Assembly: GCA_020852055.1 (NCBI GenBank)
Contig: JADZBP010000026.1
Span: 1-64,000, forward strand
Direction: 5' to 3'
Source of the DNA: Candidatus Latescibacterota bacterium
GTDB taxonomy: Bacteria > Latescibacterota > UBA2968 > UBA8231
DNA: 64,000 nucleotides
In this document: in pieces, positions 52,340 to 61,323 of the stretch
How the letters are laid out: each line of letters begins with the position of its first letter
How positions within the stretch are numbered: position 1 is the first letter of the stretch
Program-made: the position numbers and the translations under genes
Notes under the pieces: generated by a model
Database searches by the model: none
Seen by the model: only the letters and a program-made list of their open reading frames with translations
What the model was told of the DNA's origin: nothing

Positions 52340-55300
52340 ATGAAACTGAGGAGACTGGCATTTTTGGTTGCCTTGTCTCTTGTATTTACTGCAGGTTTTT
52401 TCTCCAGTAATACAGAGGCAGCAATCATAGATAAAGTGCTGGTAGTGTCGCCGGATAGTGGTGCCATTAGGGGTATTGACTCCCTTGTGGTCGTCTCGAC
52501 GACTATCCGTACTGCCACGATCGATAGCAATCTGAATGTTTTCTTTTGGCTGGTGCAGTTTAATGCCAGTGGTGATTCTAGCCTGGTGCTGGGTGATACT
52601 ACCGGGGTTGGGGCGGCCACTGCAGTTACTGATTCAATTAAGACGAATATCGTAGGTGTTTCTGATGGAGGAGCAGCTCTCACCGCCATCAATACTCGGT
52701 TGACTTCCCAGGGTACAGATAAGGGGTTGACCCTGAGCAACTTTATTGCGGCTCGGCGTGCTTTGAAGGGCGGGCGCAATAGTTATACTCCTGCTATCGG
52801 CAATGGGGATTCGATTGTTTTTACCAAAAAAGCTCCCAATTCTGGTTCTGGACCAGATTCTCTGACCTTCACGTGGTATGTCAGGATTCCTGCTCAAACG
52901 GGAACTTTTGGCTCCGTTCGGGTCCGCGTGGCTATTTTTGATCCCACTGAAGCTGGGGCTGCCCAGATCAGTCGCGGCGTGTCTCCTGCCAGTAAGCTTT
53001 TTAAGGTAGATGGAGATCGTCCGGCTCAAGGCGGTGGGACGGGTCTGACCTTGACCTCGGTTAGTACCTTGGGGCTGGAGGGTCGAACCCTGCCTACTCT
53101 TATCAATTTCGCGACGGCACCTACCTCTAGGACGGGCCTCGCGATTGGGGATTCGATTGTCCTCAATTATGACCTAGGTACCAAGGCCTCTGCGGTTATC
53201 TTGGCAGATACCCTGAAGTTGGCCACAAGGATTTTTGGTAAGAAATTCGTTCCTACGAGCCCTACCTCCGGCTCGTCAGCAACCTACAAGTTGGGCTTGA
53301 CTGAAGGTGCTTTTGCTGATATGCCGGCAAGCCTTAGTCAATCTGCAAGTGATACTACGGGTATCTTCCTGGTAGATGCTGCAGGTAACTATAGTAGTGT
53401 GAATGGTTATGACGCAGTGCCTACTGGTGTTACTGCTAGTGTCTCTTTCTTGGTTGATACCAAGAGGCCAGCTTTGGATGCACAGGTTATTGATGGCGAT
53501 ACGCTATTGCCTGTGAGTGGTGACACTATTTCTGATGGTACGCTGCATGATGATCTGACGGCCAACTTGGCCTACCCAGACGATGGTGGTGGTCCGCGGC
53601 TGGACAAGTTGCTCACCTGGCGTTTGCCAGAAGCATTGGACTCGTTGATCATCACTTTTGATGGTGCTATCGCCGACGCGCGTGTGGCGATAGGTAATAC
53701 GAGCCACAACTTTGCGGATGCAGCACTTGCAAGGCCATCGAGTGGATCCGATACCACCCAAACTCGAATTCTAGACTTCACGGCCCTGGGAGACTATACC
53801 AGTCTTGATAGTCTCAAGGTCGCGCATATTGGCGGCGGCGGAGTCGCGATTCGCAGTTATGCTACAGGTGGGCCCGCTAAAGTGGTGTTCACCCCAACCA
53901 GCGACTCGTTGCACACGGGGTTACACACCATTAAGTTCCAGGGGAAAGACTTGGTCGGTAACGCTGGGTCAGAGCTTTCCCGCACCAATGTTTACATCGA
54001 CGTTGATGATATCATGCTCTCCCGTTTGTTCCCGACCGATGCTTCGGGGCTGGATACTATCGACGAAGTTACCTCTCAGGTGGTATTTAAGCTGAGTGAG
54101 CCCGCCGATAGCGTGGTCATTTCCTATGAGACTGTTGATGGGGCAGATACGGCGCCTGTGCGTACCCGCCGCCTCAGTGGCTCTTCGCTGACCAACCTTT
54201 CCGAGCAGACTTTTGTTGTTGATTCACTGAAAACCGGCACTAGGTACAAGCTTTCGGTGCTGGCTCGTGACTTGGCTGGCAATTTCACGCGTTCGACACC
54301 TGATACTTTCAGGTATGATACCTCGTTCGTGGTGCCGGTTATTGCCAAGTTCTCGATCGCAGTCAATACCTCCAGCAAGGGGTATGGCCATCCGATTCTG
54401 GCTGGTGATACCCTGACCGTGAACCTGAATGCGTTGACCTCCAAGAGCACCTCGGCGGTTACGTATAAGGGTAGTGCAATCTTGAAGATCCGCGGCAACA
54501 GCGGCACGGGTCACGGCGTCAAATTGGTCAGCGGCACCGGGGCCACAGATGCGGGCAATGGCCGCATCATCCTGAATTCCGATGACTGGGTCACTGGCAG
54601 CAGAAGCGTGATCATCAAGGATACCTCCACGGTTGACACGCTGAGCATCAGCATCGTCGACAGCACCAACACCGCCAGCATCTACTCTGGTAGCCTCGAC
54701 TCGGTGGTGGTGGTGAACCCGAAGATCTACGACCATATCTGGGTCAGCGCTCCTGATACGGTCGATGAAGGTGAGGCCTTCTGGGTCTCCCTCAGGTTGG
54801 TTGACAGCTACGGTAATACCCGCGTAGCCGACAATCGGTACGTGCTGGCCACTGCCAACAAGCTGGGTGTGGATACACAGTTTGAGGCGGGTGGGATCTA
54901 TCTGGAGAAGGGTGTTGGCGGCTTCTGGGCCACCAGTCAGTCCTTCACCGGCAACGACTTGGTCTTCCGTGTCCGCGACACGCTGGCCAAGACCGTCTTC
55001 AGCAGCACCGTCGGCGATAACTATATCCATGGCAAGTCCGACAGCATCGTGGTCCTCGCCGCCGGCGCTTCCGGTAGCGAACTGGCTGCTCCGGGTGAGC
55101 CCGTCGCCATGGATTACATGGGTGCCGATGGTCAGGGCGATCAGGGTGGTTTCATCCTCCTGAGCTTCGCTCCCTCGGCTGACCATGAGACCCTGACGGC
55201 CTACCGTATCTGGCGCGAGAACGTGGTTTATCACGAGCTCGATGCCAATGGCGCTCTGGTTGAACTGGCCGAGCCTACCAGCGAGTTCATCCCCTGGGCC

Positions 55301-56914
55301 AAGGTCGATGCGGTTCCTGGTATCGACGGTGCCATGTACGTTGTCGTTGCCACCCTGGATGGTGTCGCTACCCGCTGGGGTGTGTCTGCCGAGCGTGGTC
55401 GAGAAACCACTGCCAAGCAGGCTTTCATCGCTTCTGCTCAGAGCATTATGCAGAGCCGCCAGGCCGCCAAGACGGGCATGAAGGCTCCGGTCTTCGCTGC
55501 CCTGTCTCCGGAAGCCCTGGCCTTCGCCAAGAACGGCATTGCTCCTCGTATGAAGAGCACCCTGCCGGTCGTGGTTCAGTCCGCCAAGGTTTACACCAAG
55601 GAGGCGGTCCGCGCCATCGACAACAAGGCGCCTGAGGCTATCAGTGCTCTGCGCGTGATCGACACCCCGAGCGACGCCGGCGGCAGCATCACTGTCAGCT
55701 GGGTGAAGTCGGCTTCGGACGGGATGCTTCCTCGTATGATCTCCAGCGCCGTCGGCCCGACCACTACCGACATGGTTGCTGGCGTGAAGGGTTACAACGT
55801 CTACCGCAAGAGCGGCAGAGGCGACTACACCCTCGTCGGCAAAACCGGCGCTGGTGAGACTTCCTTTGTCGATGGCACGGTCTTCAACGGCGAGCGCTAT
55901 ACCTACAAGGTTAGCGCCTACGATGAGGACAATGTTGCTCCTGTCTCCGTCGAGCGCACTGCCATGGCCATCCGTAACCGGGTCTTTGACCGGACCGGCG
56001 CCGTGGTACTGGGTCTCTTCGGTGCCGATAACAAAGTCGGTTTCGATGACTTCTTCGTCCTGGCCGACCGCTTTGGTCTGACCGCGGGTGACGAGGGCTT
56101 CGATTCCGCCTTCGATCTCAAGACCGACAACCGTATCGACTTCGACGACTTCTTCGTCTTCGCCGACAACTTCGGCAGAGGCGTCGAGGGTTCCGCCAAG
56201 GTCGTGCCGGCACTGGCTGGTCTCAACAGCGACGCCCGTCTCGACCTCAATGCTGGCAGCAGCTTGCCGCGCATCGGCGAAGAGCTGACGGTGGCTGTTG
56301 ATCTGGCCAACTTTGTCGAGGTTAAGGGCTACGGCTTCAGCGTCAACTACGATCCGACGGTGTTGGAGTTCGTCCGCGTGGCGACCGACAACAACCTGCT
56401 CGGTTCGGGCCAGCTGGCTCAGCCCCAGGTCGCCAACAAGGCTGACGGTACGGTGGCAGTTGCCGCCTACGGCCAGACTGCTACTCAGGGTAACCTCGGT
56501 GTCAGCTTGGTCTTCCGCACCAAGGCGGAGATCGAGAACAGCTACATCGATGTTACTGAGGGTCAGTTGGCAGATGGTAGCTACGGCTTGAATCAGGTTG
56601 CTTCCCTTGGTCAGGTTCAGGTGCAGACCCGCCCGGAGATCTTCGGCCTGGCGGACAACTACCCGAACCCGTTCAACCCGGAGACGACCCTCAAGTACCA
56701 GCTGCCTGAGGCCGCCGATGTCAAACTGGAAGTCTACAATGTGGTTGGTCAGGTGGTTCGCACCTTGGTCGCGGATCATCAGAATGCCGGCCGCTATGTG
56801 GTCCAGTGGGATGCTACCAATGACAACGGTCAGCCCCTGTCCTCTGGTATCTACTTCTACCATATCCAGGCGGGAGAGTTCCAGAAGACCAAGAAGATGC
56901 TGCTGCTGAAGTAA
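52340..56914 (+). CDS. large secreted multidomain protein with Fn3-like, dockerin-like, cohesin-like and FlgD-Ig/Por-type tail domains
   Basis: This 1524-residue protein starts at an ATG with GAGGAGGAAAGC upstream. Residues 1-27 form a signal peptide. Residues about 30-900 are repeated Ig-like beta domains. Residues about 920-1010 and 1095-1205 are fibronectin type III-like (VKGYNVYRKSGRGDYTLV). Residues about 1216-1281 hold two dockerin-like calcium loops (D-N-K-V-G-F-D-D-F-F and D-N-R-I-D-F-D-D-F-F). Residues about 1293-1429 are cohesin-like (GYGFSVNYDPTVLEFVRV). The last 90 residues are a FlgD-Ig/Por-type tail (YPNPFNPET ... KKMLLLK). The tail implies export, perhaps by a type IX-like system. 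No catalytic domain is seen. The first half is clearly lower in G+C than the second. Confidence 0.85.
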   Translation: MKLRRLAFLVALSLVFTAGFFSSNTEAAIIDKVLVVSPDSGAIRGIDSLVVVSTTIRTATIDSNLNVFFWLVQFNASGDSSLVLGDTTGVGAATAVTDSIKTNIVGVSDGGAALTAINTRLTSQGTDKGLTLSNFIAARRALKGGRNSYTPAIGNGDSIVFTKKAPNSGSGPDSLTFTWYVRIPAQTGTFGSVRVRVAIFDPTEAGAAQISRGVSPASKLFKVDGDRPAQGGGTGLTLTSVSTLGLEGRTLPTLINFATAPTSRTGLAIGDSIVLNYDLGTKASAVILADTLKLATRIFGKKFVPTSPTSGSSATYKLGLTEGAFADMPASLSQSASDTTGIFLVDAAGNYSSVNGYDAVPTGVTASVSFLVDTKRPALDAQVIDGDTLLPVSGDTISDGTLHDDLTANLAYPDDGGGPRLDKLLTWRLPEALDSLIITFDGAIADARVAIGNTSHNFADAALARPSSGSDTTQTRILDFTALGDYTSLDSLKVAHIGGGGVAIRSYATGGPAKVVFTPTSDSLHTGLHTIKFQGKDLVGNAGSELSRTNVYIDVDDIMLSRLFPTDASGLDTIDEVTSQVVFKLSEPADSVVISYETVDGADTAPVRTRRLSGSSLTNLSEQTFVVDSLKTGTRYKLSVLARDLAGNFTRSTPDTFRYDTSFVVPVIAKFSIAVNTSSKGYGHPILAGDTLTVNLNALTSKSTSAVTYKGSAILKIRGNSGTGHGVKLVSGTGATDAGNGRIILNSDDWVTGSRSVIIKDTSTVDTLSISIVDSTNTASIYSGSLDSVVVVNPKIYDHIWVSAPDTVDEGEAFWVSLRLVDSYGNTRVADNRYVLATANKLGVDTQFEAGGIYLEKGVGGFWATSQSFTGNDLVFRVRDTLAKTVFSSTVGDNYIHGKSDSIVVLAAGASGSELAAPGEPVAMDYMGADGQGDQGGFILLSFAPSADHETLTAYRIWRENVVYHELDANGALVELAEPTSEFIPWAKVDAVPGIDGAMYVVVATLDGVATRWGVSAERGRETTAKQAFIASAQSIMQSRQAAKTGMKAPVFAALSPEALAFAKNGIAPRMKSTLPVVVQSAKVYTKEAVRAIDNKAPEAISALRVIDTPSDAGGSITVSWVKSASDGMLPRMISSAVGPTTTDMVAGVKGYNVYRKSGRGDYTLVGKTGAGETSFVDGTVFNGERYTYKVSAYDEDNVAPVSVERTAMAIRNRVFDRTGAVVLGLFGADNKVGFDDFFVLADRFGLTAGDEGFDSAFDLKTDNRIDFDDFFVFADNFGRGVEGSAKVVPALAGLNSDARLDLNAGSSLPRIGEELTVAVDLANFVEVKGYGFSVNYDPTVLEFVRVATDNNLLGSGQLAQPQVANKADGTVAVAAYGQTATQGNLGVSLVFRTKAEIENSYIDVTEGQLADGSYGLNQVASLGQVQVQTRPEIFGLADNYPNPFNPETTLKYQLPEAADVKLEVYNVVGQVVRTLVADHQNAGRYVVQWDATNDNGQPLSSGIYFYHIQAGEFQKTKKMLLLK

Positions 56915-56943
56915 GGCCGGCTTCTTCTCCGCAGGATGAGTGA

Positions 56944-56978
56944 GTGAGATGGGGCCCTAACACAGGGTCCCATCTCAC
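56944..56978. terminator. long hairpin between the two secreted-protein genes
   Basis: GTGAGATGGGGCCCT pairs with AGGGTCCCATCTCAC over a five-base loop (one G-U pair). Only a short A/T tail follows, so it may be a weak terminator or an mRNA-stabilising or processing structure rather than a strong stop. Confidence 0.55.
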
Positions 56979-57023
56979 TATTATCCCCTTCGGCAGGCGA
57001 CCCTTAACGAGGAGATTTTGAAG

Positions 57024-58562
57024 ATGCAGAACTGCGTGCGCAAAGCCTCGCTGCTTGCCATCGCTGTTTTGCTCACCCTGTCAGGTAGTGCTTTTGCAGG
57101 TGATAATGCAGGAGCGACATTCTCTATCACCACTCCGCACGAGATTTCCGGAGTGGGGCCGGGTGCGACAGTTGACGTGGCAATTGCAGCTGCAGGCATG
57201 GTAGGTGTAAAGCAATTCGCAGTAATACTGGAGTGGTCTCCAGCAGATGCGATCGACGTTTCGGCGTCGAGTTTCGATGCAAATGATGTATATGGTCTTG
57301 CACTGCCTTCTGTGGAGGTTGTTGCAGATGGGCAAGGCAAAGTAGGGGCTGCGGCTTTTTCCGGCCAGAGCGGAAGTGGAGCATTAGGTGTAGCCAAGTT
57401 GGTGACCTCAAGCACCGTGACGACGGCAACCGAGATCACAATAAACGTGATCTCGGTGTCCTTAGGTCCCAATTCGAGTACCCGTGATGTGATTGATACT
57501 TCGACGCTCGGCTTGAGTGTCACGGTCAATCCGCCCGCGCCGCCGGTCACTGAGCCCAGCTTGACGGCCAATTCTGCCACGGATCTGAGCCTGGATTTCT
57601 CGGCAGTCGGGACCGGCAACAAAGCCGACGGTAGCGACGGCGAAGCCTCGTTCTCGGTGCTTTTCACCGGTAACACCGGCGCCGCTGCCGCTGGTCAGAC
57701 CATTACCTGGAATATCACCAACAACGGTGCCCAGGCAGTTTATCTGTTGGGTGCCACCGTGGTGCAGATCAATGCTGGTGCTAGCCGTTCGGTCACCTCG
57801 GTTACGGGTGCTGATGGTTCCGCCACTGCGATCTTCGATTCCGAAGGTGACAAGTCGGCCGGCAGCACCAGCCTCTCGGTCACGGCCTCGACTTCGGCCG
57901 CTAATTCCGAGGGCACAAACCGCGCTCTGAGTGTCGCCTTCAGCGCCACTTGGGATGTTCCAGTTCCCGCCGAGTTGGCCAGCTTTGCCGGCCAGGTGTC
58001 GAGCGACAAAGACGTGTTGCTGCAGTGGAGCGTCGTTTCTCAGTCCAATAACCTGGGCTGGGAAGTCTACCGCAGCACCGACAAGGTTCGCTTCGAGAAG
58101 ATCGGTGAGATGGTCCTTGGTGCTGGCACCACGGACGAGCTCATGGATTATTCCTTCACCGATAGCGGTTACCCCGCGGTCGGTACGCTCTACTACTACC
58201 TGAAGCAGGTCGATCTGAGTGGCAACACCGCCCGTTCGAATATGATCGAGGTGGTGCTCGCTCCGGCCCAGGTCCTGCCGACGGCCAACGAACTGCACCA
58301 GAACTTCCCCAATCCCTTCAACCCCGAGACGACCATTTCCTTCGACCTCAAGTCGGCGGTGGTGGTCGAGCTGAGCATCTACGACATGGCGGGTCAGCAT
58401 ATCCGCACCCTGGTCAGTGGCCAGGCCCTGTCTGCCGGCAGCTACAGCTATCATTGGGACGGGCTTGATGACAGCGGGGCCAAGGTTGGTAGTGGTGTCT
58501 ACCTCTACCACCTGAAGTCTGGTGAATTCACTTCGGTCAAGAAGATGGCCTTGCTGAAGTGA
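57024..58562 (+). CDS. secreted protein with cohesin-like N-terminus and FlgD-Ig/Por-type tail
   Basis: This 512-residue protein starts at the ATG at 57024, nine bases after a GAGGAG site; an in-frame TTG at 57018 is too close to it. Residues 1-24 form a signal peptide ending AFA. Residues about 27-170 are cohesin-like (VKQFAVILEWSPADAIDV, then a beta-strand GALGVAKLVTSS). Residues about 185-310 are Ig/Big-like. Residues about 315-415 are Fn3-like (NNLGWEVYRSTDK). Residues about 422-512 are the sorting tail (FPNPFNPETTISFDL ... VKKMALLK), closely like that of the preceding gene. No enzymatic motif is seen. The first 450 bases are AT-richer than the rest. Confidence 0.83.
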   Translation: MQNCVRKASLLAIAVLLTLSGSAFAGDNAGATFSITTPHEISGVGPGATVDVAIAAAGMVGVKQFAVILEWSPADAIDVSASSFDANDVYGLALPSVEVVADGQGKVGAAAFSGQSGSGALGVAKLVTSSTVTTATEITINVISVSLGPNSSTRDVIDTSTLGLSVTVNPPAPPVTEPSLTANSATDLSLDFSAVGTGNKADGSDGEASFSVLFTGNTGAAAAGQTITWNITNNGAQAVYLLGATVVQINAGASRSVTSVTGADGSATAIFDSEGDKSAGSTSLSVTASTSAANSEGTNRALSVAFSATWDVPVPAELASFAGQVSSDKDVLLQWSVVSQSNNLGWEVYRSTDKVRFEKIGEMVLGAGTTDELMDYSFTDSGYPAVGTLYYYLKQVDLSGNTARSNMIEVVLAPAQVLPTANELHQNFPNPFNPETTISFDLKSAVVVELSIYDMAGQHIRTLVSGQALSAGSYSYHWDGLDDSGAKVGSGVYLYHLKSGEFTSVKKMALLK

Positions 58563-58607
58563 GGTTCAGGCTTATCCGGTAAGATCGCTTAGGTGTAGTT
58601 GAAATCA

Positions 58608-58642
58608 GGGGGGCTGTCGCAGTCGGGCAGCCCTCCTTTTTT
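58608..58642 (+). terminator. rho-independent terminator after the second secreted protein
   Basis: GGGGGGCTG pairs with CAGCCCTCC (one G-U pair), followed by six T residues. Confidence 0.85.
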
Positions 58643-58643
58643 G

Positions 58644-58669
58644 CCCAGGCGCATGTGCTTGCGCCTGGG
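58644..58669. other. second hairpin directly after the terminator
   Basis: CCCAGGCGC and GCGCCTGGG form a perfect nine-base stem with an eight-base loop two bases downstream of the T run. There is no T tail. It may be a backup stop or an element of the moaD leader. Confidence 0.45.
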
Positions 58670-58715
58670 ATGCCCCGCCGGTATATTCGAAGACAACCCG
58701 ACACGATCATCCCAA

Positions 58716-58961
58716 ATGAAAATCCAACTACTCCTCTTTGCCTCCTGCCGCGATGCTGTTGGCGCCAAAGAACTCGTCCTGGACTTGCCCGAAGGTACCA
58801 CCGCGGCGGGCCTCAGAGACGAGGTGGTATCCCGGTACCCGCGCCTGGCACCCCTGAAGGAGAAGTTGCTGATCGCTGCCAACGCCGAGTATGTCGACGG
58901 GGCTACGGTATTGAAGGATGGCGACGAAATTGCGTTGATCCCGCCGGTGAGTGGGGGCTGA
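58716..58961 (+). CDS. moaD: molybdopterin synthase sulfur carrier subunit MoaD
   Basis: This 81-residue ubiquitin-like protein starts at MKIQLLLFAS and ends in the Gly-Gly that is thiocarboxylated (PPVSGG). LLLFASCRDAVGAKELVLDL and DEIALIPPVSGG are typical. It donates sulfur in molybdopterin formation. moaE follows after 4 bases; no other molybdenum cofactor genes are in the window. The start at 58716 is preferred because an in-frame upstream extension would read through a terminator. Confidence 0.92.
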   Translation: MKIQLLLFASCRDAVGAKELVLDLPEGTTAAGLRDEVVSRYPRLAPLKEKLLIAANAEYVDGATVLKDGDEIALIPPVSGG

Positions 58962-58965
58962 ATTG

Positions 58966-59397
58966 ATGATCTTCAAGGTCAGCGAACAGCCGATCTCTCC
59001 TGCCGATCTGTACGCGCAGGTACTCCAGGACCACAACGGTGCGGTAGTCACTTTCTGCGGGGTGGTGCGCAACCACGCGAACAATAAACCTACCCGCTAT
59101 CTGGTCTACGAAGCCTACCCTGAAATGGCCGAAAGGACAATGGCCGAAATCGGGGAGCAGATCGCCGCGAAATGGTCTGTTGAAGATGTCGGGATCCTTC
59201 ACCGCGTCGGCCGGCTGGAGATCGGGGAGATCAGCGTGTTGATCGCTGTTTCCAGTCCCCACCGGGCCCAGGCATTCGAGGCCTGCCGTTACGCTATCGA
59301 CCGCCTCAAGGAGGTGGTGCCGATCTGGAAAAAAGAGGTTGGCGAAAACGGTGAGGAATGGGTGGAGGGACCTGGGGCCGGTGCGCCGAAGGGATAG
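58966..59397 (+). CDS. moaE: molybdopterin synthase catalytic subunit MoaE
   Basis: This 143-residue protein has the MoaE fold markers GAVVTFCGVVRNHANN, LVYEAYPEMAE, HRVGRLEIGEISVLIAVSSPHR and the lysine-bearing VPIWKKE. With MoaD it converts precursor Z (cPMP) to molybdopterin. The ATG at 58966 was chosen; a GTG at 58951 overlaps the moaD end and is less likely. Confidence 0.94.
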   Translation: MIFKVSEQPISPADLYAQVLQDHNGAVVTFCGVVRNHANNKPTRYLVYEAYPEMAERTMAEIGEQIAAKWSVEDVGILHRVGRLEIGEISVLIAVSSPHRAQAFEACRYAIDRLKEVVPIWKKEVGENGEEWVEGPGAGAPKG

Positions 59398-59400
59398 CCA

Positions 59401-59916
59401 TTGATCTACAATTTCAGCTGGTTGTTGCCGGGGCAACTGGGTGGGGCGGGCCAACCCGGGGGCATAAGGAATGGATGGGTGGGGCGCGACGAGTACCTGG
59501 CCGAGGATCTGGCCTGGCTAGGAACTCAGGGGGTAGGCGCTTTGGTTTCCCTTACCGAGGAACCCCTCGACAAGGAGGTGGTTTGCCGGTATTTGCTGCA
59601 CTACCTGCATCTGCCCATCGAGGATATGCATGCGCCTAGCCTGGCGGCTATCTCTACCTTTGTTGGGTTTGTCGATCAGTCGTTAGCGGCGGGTTGTCCG
59701 GTGGTGGTGCATTGCCGCGCCGGGATGGGGCGGACCGGGACCATGTTGGCCTGTTACCTGGTTCACCGAGAGGTTGATCCGCAGACCGCTCTTGCTCAGG
59801 TGCGACAGCAGCGCCCGGGTTCGGTGGAAACCTGGGCTCAGGAAATGGCGGTGTACGAATACGCGGCCCATCGCCGAGCCGCTGTCAACTGGAGCGACCA
59901 GGTGGGCATGAATTGA
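59401..59916 (+). CDS. dual-specificity/tyrosine phosphatase-like protein
   Basis: This 171-residue protein starts at TTG 59401, three bases after moaE. It has the PTP loop HCRAGMGRTG (HC-x5-R) and a WPD-loop-like LHLPIEDMHAPS upstream, where an aspartate acts as general acid. The opening FSWLLPGQLGGAGQP resembles the substrate-recognition start of DUSP23/CDKN3-like phosphatases. It probably dephosphorylates proteins or small phosphate esters; the target is unknown. Its coupling to moaDE has no known reason. Confidence 0.85.
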   Translation: MIYNFSWLLPGQLGGAGQPGGIRNGWVGRDEYLAEDLAWLGTQGVGALVSLTEEPLDKEVVCRYLLHYLHLPIEDMHAPSLAAISTFVGFVDQSLAAGCPVVVHCRAGMGRTGTMLACYLVHREVDPQTALAQVRQQRPGSVETWAQEMAVYEYAAHRRAAVNWSDQVGMN

Positions 59917-59917
59917 A

Positions 59918-59946
59918 TTGACATTTGTCGGATTCGTCTCTAAATT
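59918..59946 (+). promoter_or_regulatory. sigma-70-like promoter of the zinc-ribbon gene
   Basis: TTGACA (59918-59923), 17 bases, TAAATT (59941-59946). The predicted start near 59953 leaves about 65 bases of leader before the ATG at 60019. Confidence 0.6.
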
Positions 59947-60018
59947 GGGGCAAAGATATAATTTACATATAGCTAAACACCAATTCCTGAGCGTCGATCA
60001 GGGAGGGGAGGTCTAAGG

Positions 60019-60210
60019 ATGGATAAGACATTTCCACCATGCCTGAAGTGCAACACGGGGGTACTCGTCCCGCTATCAGACTATGGCCGGGATGGCGCTT
60101 CGATCCACTATAAAGCCTGGGCCTGCACCAATCCCGAGTGCGGTTTCAATATCCGCATCGACAATGGCGAGTTGAGCATCGGCAAGGAGATCAAAGAATC
60201 CTATAAGTGA
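60019..60210 (+). CDS. small zinc-ribbon protein
   Basis: This 63-residue protein has two cysteine knuckles, PCLKCNTG (residues 8-11 C-x2-C) and ACTNPEC (C-x4-C), spaced as in rubredoxin-like zinc ribbons. GGGAGGGGAGGTCTAAGG gives a strong ribosome binding site. It has no signal peptide. Function is unknown; it may be a DNA- or protein-binding accessory factor. Confidence 0.8.
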   Translation: MDKTFPPCLKCNTGVLVPLSDYGRDGASIHYKAWACTNPECGFNIRIDNGELSIGKEIKESYK

Positions 60211-60292
60211 TCTTTTCCGCAGACACACGCCGCTTCAGGCGGCCTTCCATCGGGCGGTGTCGCCGAGGTTCCAACCGCAGCAGGTCGAGTTC

Positions 60293-60320
60293 AAAGGCTC
60301 CCATCGCAGGAGCCTTTTCT
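60293..60320 (+). terminator. rho-independent terminator after the zinc-ribbon gene
   Basis: AAAGGCTCC pairs with GGAGCCTTT across a seven-base loop and runs into TTTTCT. Confidence 0.75.
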
Positions 60321-60368
60321 ACTGTTATAGATTGCCGGTGTTGCCGACCCGGCAGGTAGCACGTAGCC

Positions 60369-61301
60369 TTGAAGAGAAATTTCAGTGATTGGCTGGTCAA
60401 AGGTGGGGCATGCACCCTTGCGGTCCTGCTGTGGTTCCACGCCGTGACTGAGCATACCTACCAGAAGGAAATCGATATCCGCCTGCAAGTCGACGGGATT
60501 CCCGCCGACCCTTCCACCGAGGACCTGATGGTGGCCAATATCCTTCCCGGCAAGGTGCGGGTGCTGGTGTCCGGGCGGGGGAAGGACCTGCTTTCCCTCA
60601 AAGGCGAGGATTTCTTCCTGCGCGTGCAACCGCGCGGGGCTACCCCGGGCAGTGTGTACTCCTATCGGTTGAGCCCGGACCAGGTAGAGAATCTGGCGCC
60701 AGGAGCCGACGTGCAGGTTCGCAAGATCGTCGAGCCGCGCGAAATCGAAGTCGAGATCGACAAACGCAGCGAACGGATGGTCGAGGTGGAGGCCGCGTTA
60801 TCCATGGAGGTTGCGGAGGCCTACCGGCAGGTTGGCCGGGTGAGGGTCGAACCCTCGCAGGTAAAGGTCATCGGGCCGAGCCGGCGCCTCCAGAAGATCC
60901 GGACGATCCGCACCGACTCGTTGGCGCTGCGCGAGGTCCATGACGACGTCGATGTGCAAGTGGGATTGCGGCCGCCTGAAGGCATCCGCTTCGAGGTGAA
61001 CCCTCCCCAGGTGCGGGTCCGGATCGACGTCCAGGAGTTGGCGGAGAACAATATCGCCGAGGTGCCGGTGCAGGTGCACAATGCAGGCGGCCGCAGCGTT
61101 CAACTGGAGCCGGCCCGCGTGCGGGTGCGGGTGCGGGGAGGGGCGGGAGTCGTCGGCCACCTGAAGCCCGAGCAGATATACCTCTTCGTCGACTACCGCG
61201 ATGCTTCCTCTGAGTATGGTCTCAGCATCCAGGCTCGTCCGGATAGCCTGTTCGAGGTGATTGCACTCGAGCCTTCGCGGGTGATGGTGGCCGGCCGCTG
61301 A
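60369..61301 (+). CDS. YbbR/CdaR-like protein
   Basis: This 310-residue membrane-anchored protein starts at TTG 60369 (no better in-frame start is near). One N-terminal membrane helix (about 11-26, GGACTLAVLLWFHAVT) is followed by YbbR-like beta domains, each with an R-V-x-V-x-G-like and P-x-x-V-x-V pattern (KVRVLVSGRGKDL, PSQVKVIGPSRRLQKI, PPQVRVRIDVQE). CdaR regulates the c-di-AMP cyclase CdaA when encoded beside it. Here no cdaA is visible; the gene is followed by tsaD after 22 bases. Confidence 0.8.
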   Translation: MKRNFSDWLVKGGACTLAVLLWFHAVTEHTYQKEIDIRLQVDGIPADPSTEDLMVANILPGKVRVLVSGRGKDLLSLKGEDFFLRVQPRGATPGSVYSYRLSPDQVENLAPGADVQVRKIVEPREIEVEIDKRSERMVEVEAALSMEVAEAYRQVGRVRVEPSQVKVIGPSRRLQKIRTIRTDSLALREVHDDVDVQVGLRPPEGIRFEVNPPQVRVRIDVQELAENNIAEVPVQVHNAGGRSVQLEPARVRVRVRGGAGVVGHLKPEQIYLFVDYRDASSEYGLSIQARPDSLFEVIALEPSRVMVAGR

Positions 61302-61323
61302 AGGCCGGGCGCGGAGGGGGGGA

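Noticed and set aside
54224-56863. Long minus-strand frame (about 879 codons) opposite the giant secreted protein
   Set aside because: The plus-strand frame has signal peptide, Fn3-like, dockerin-like and tail motifs; the antisense frame shows no domain.
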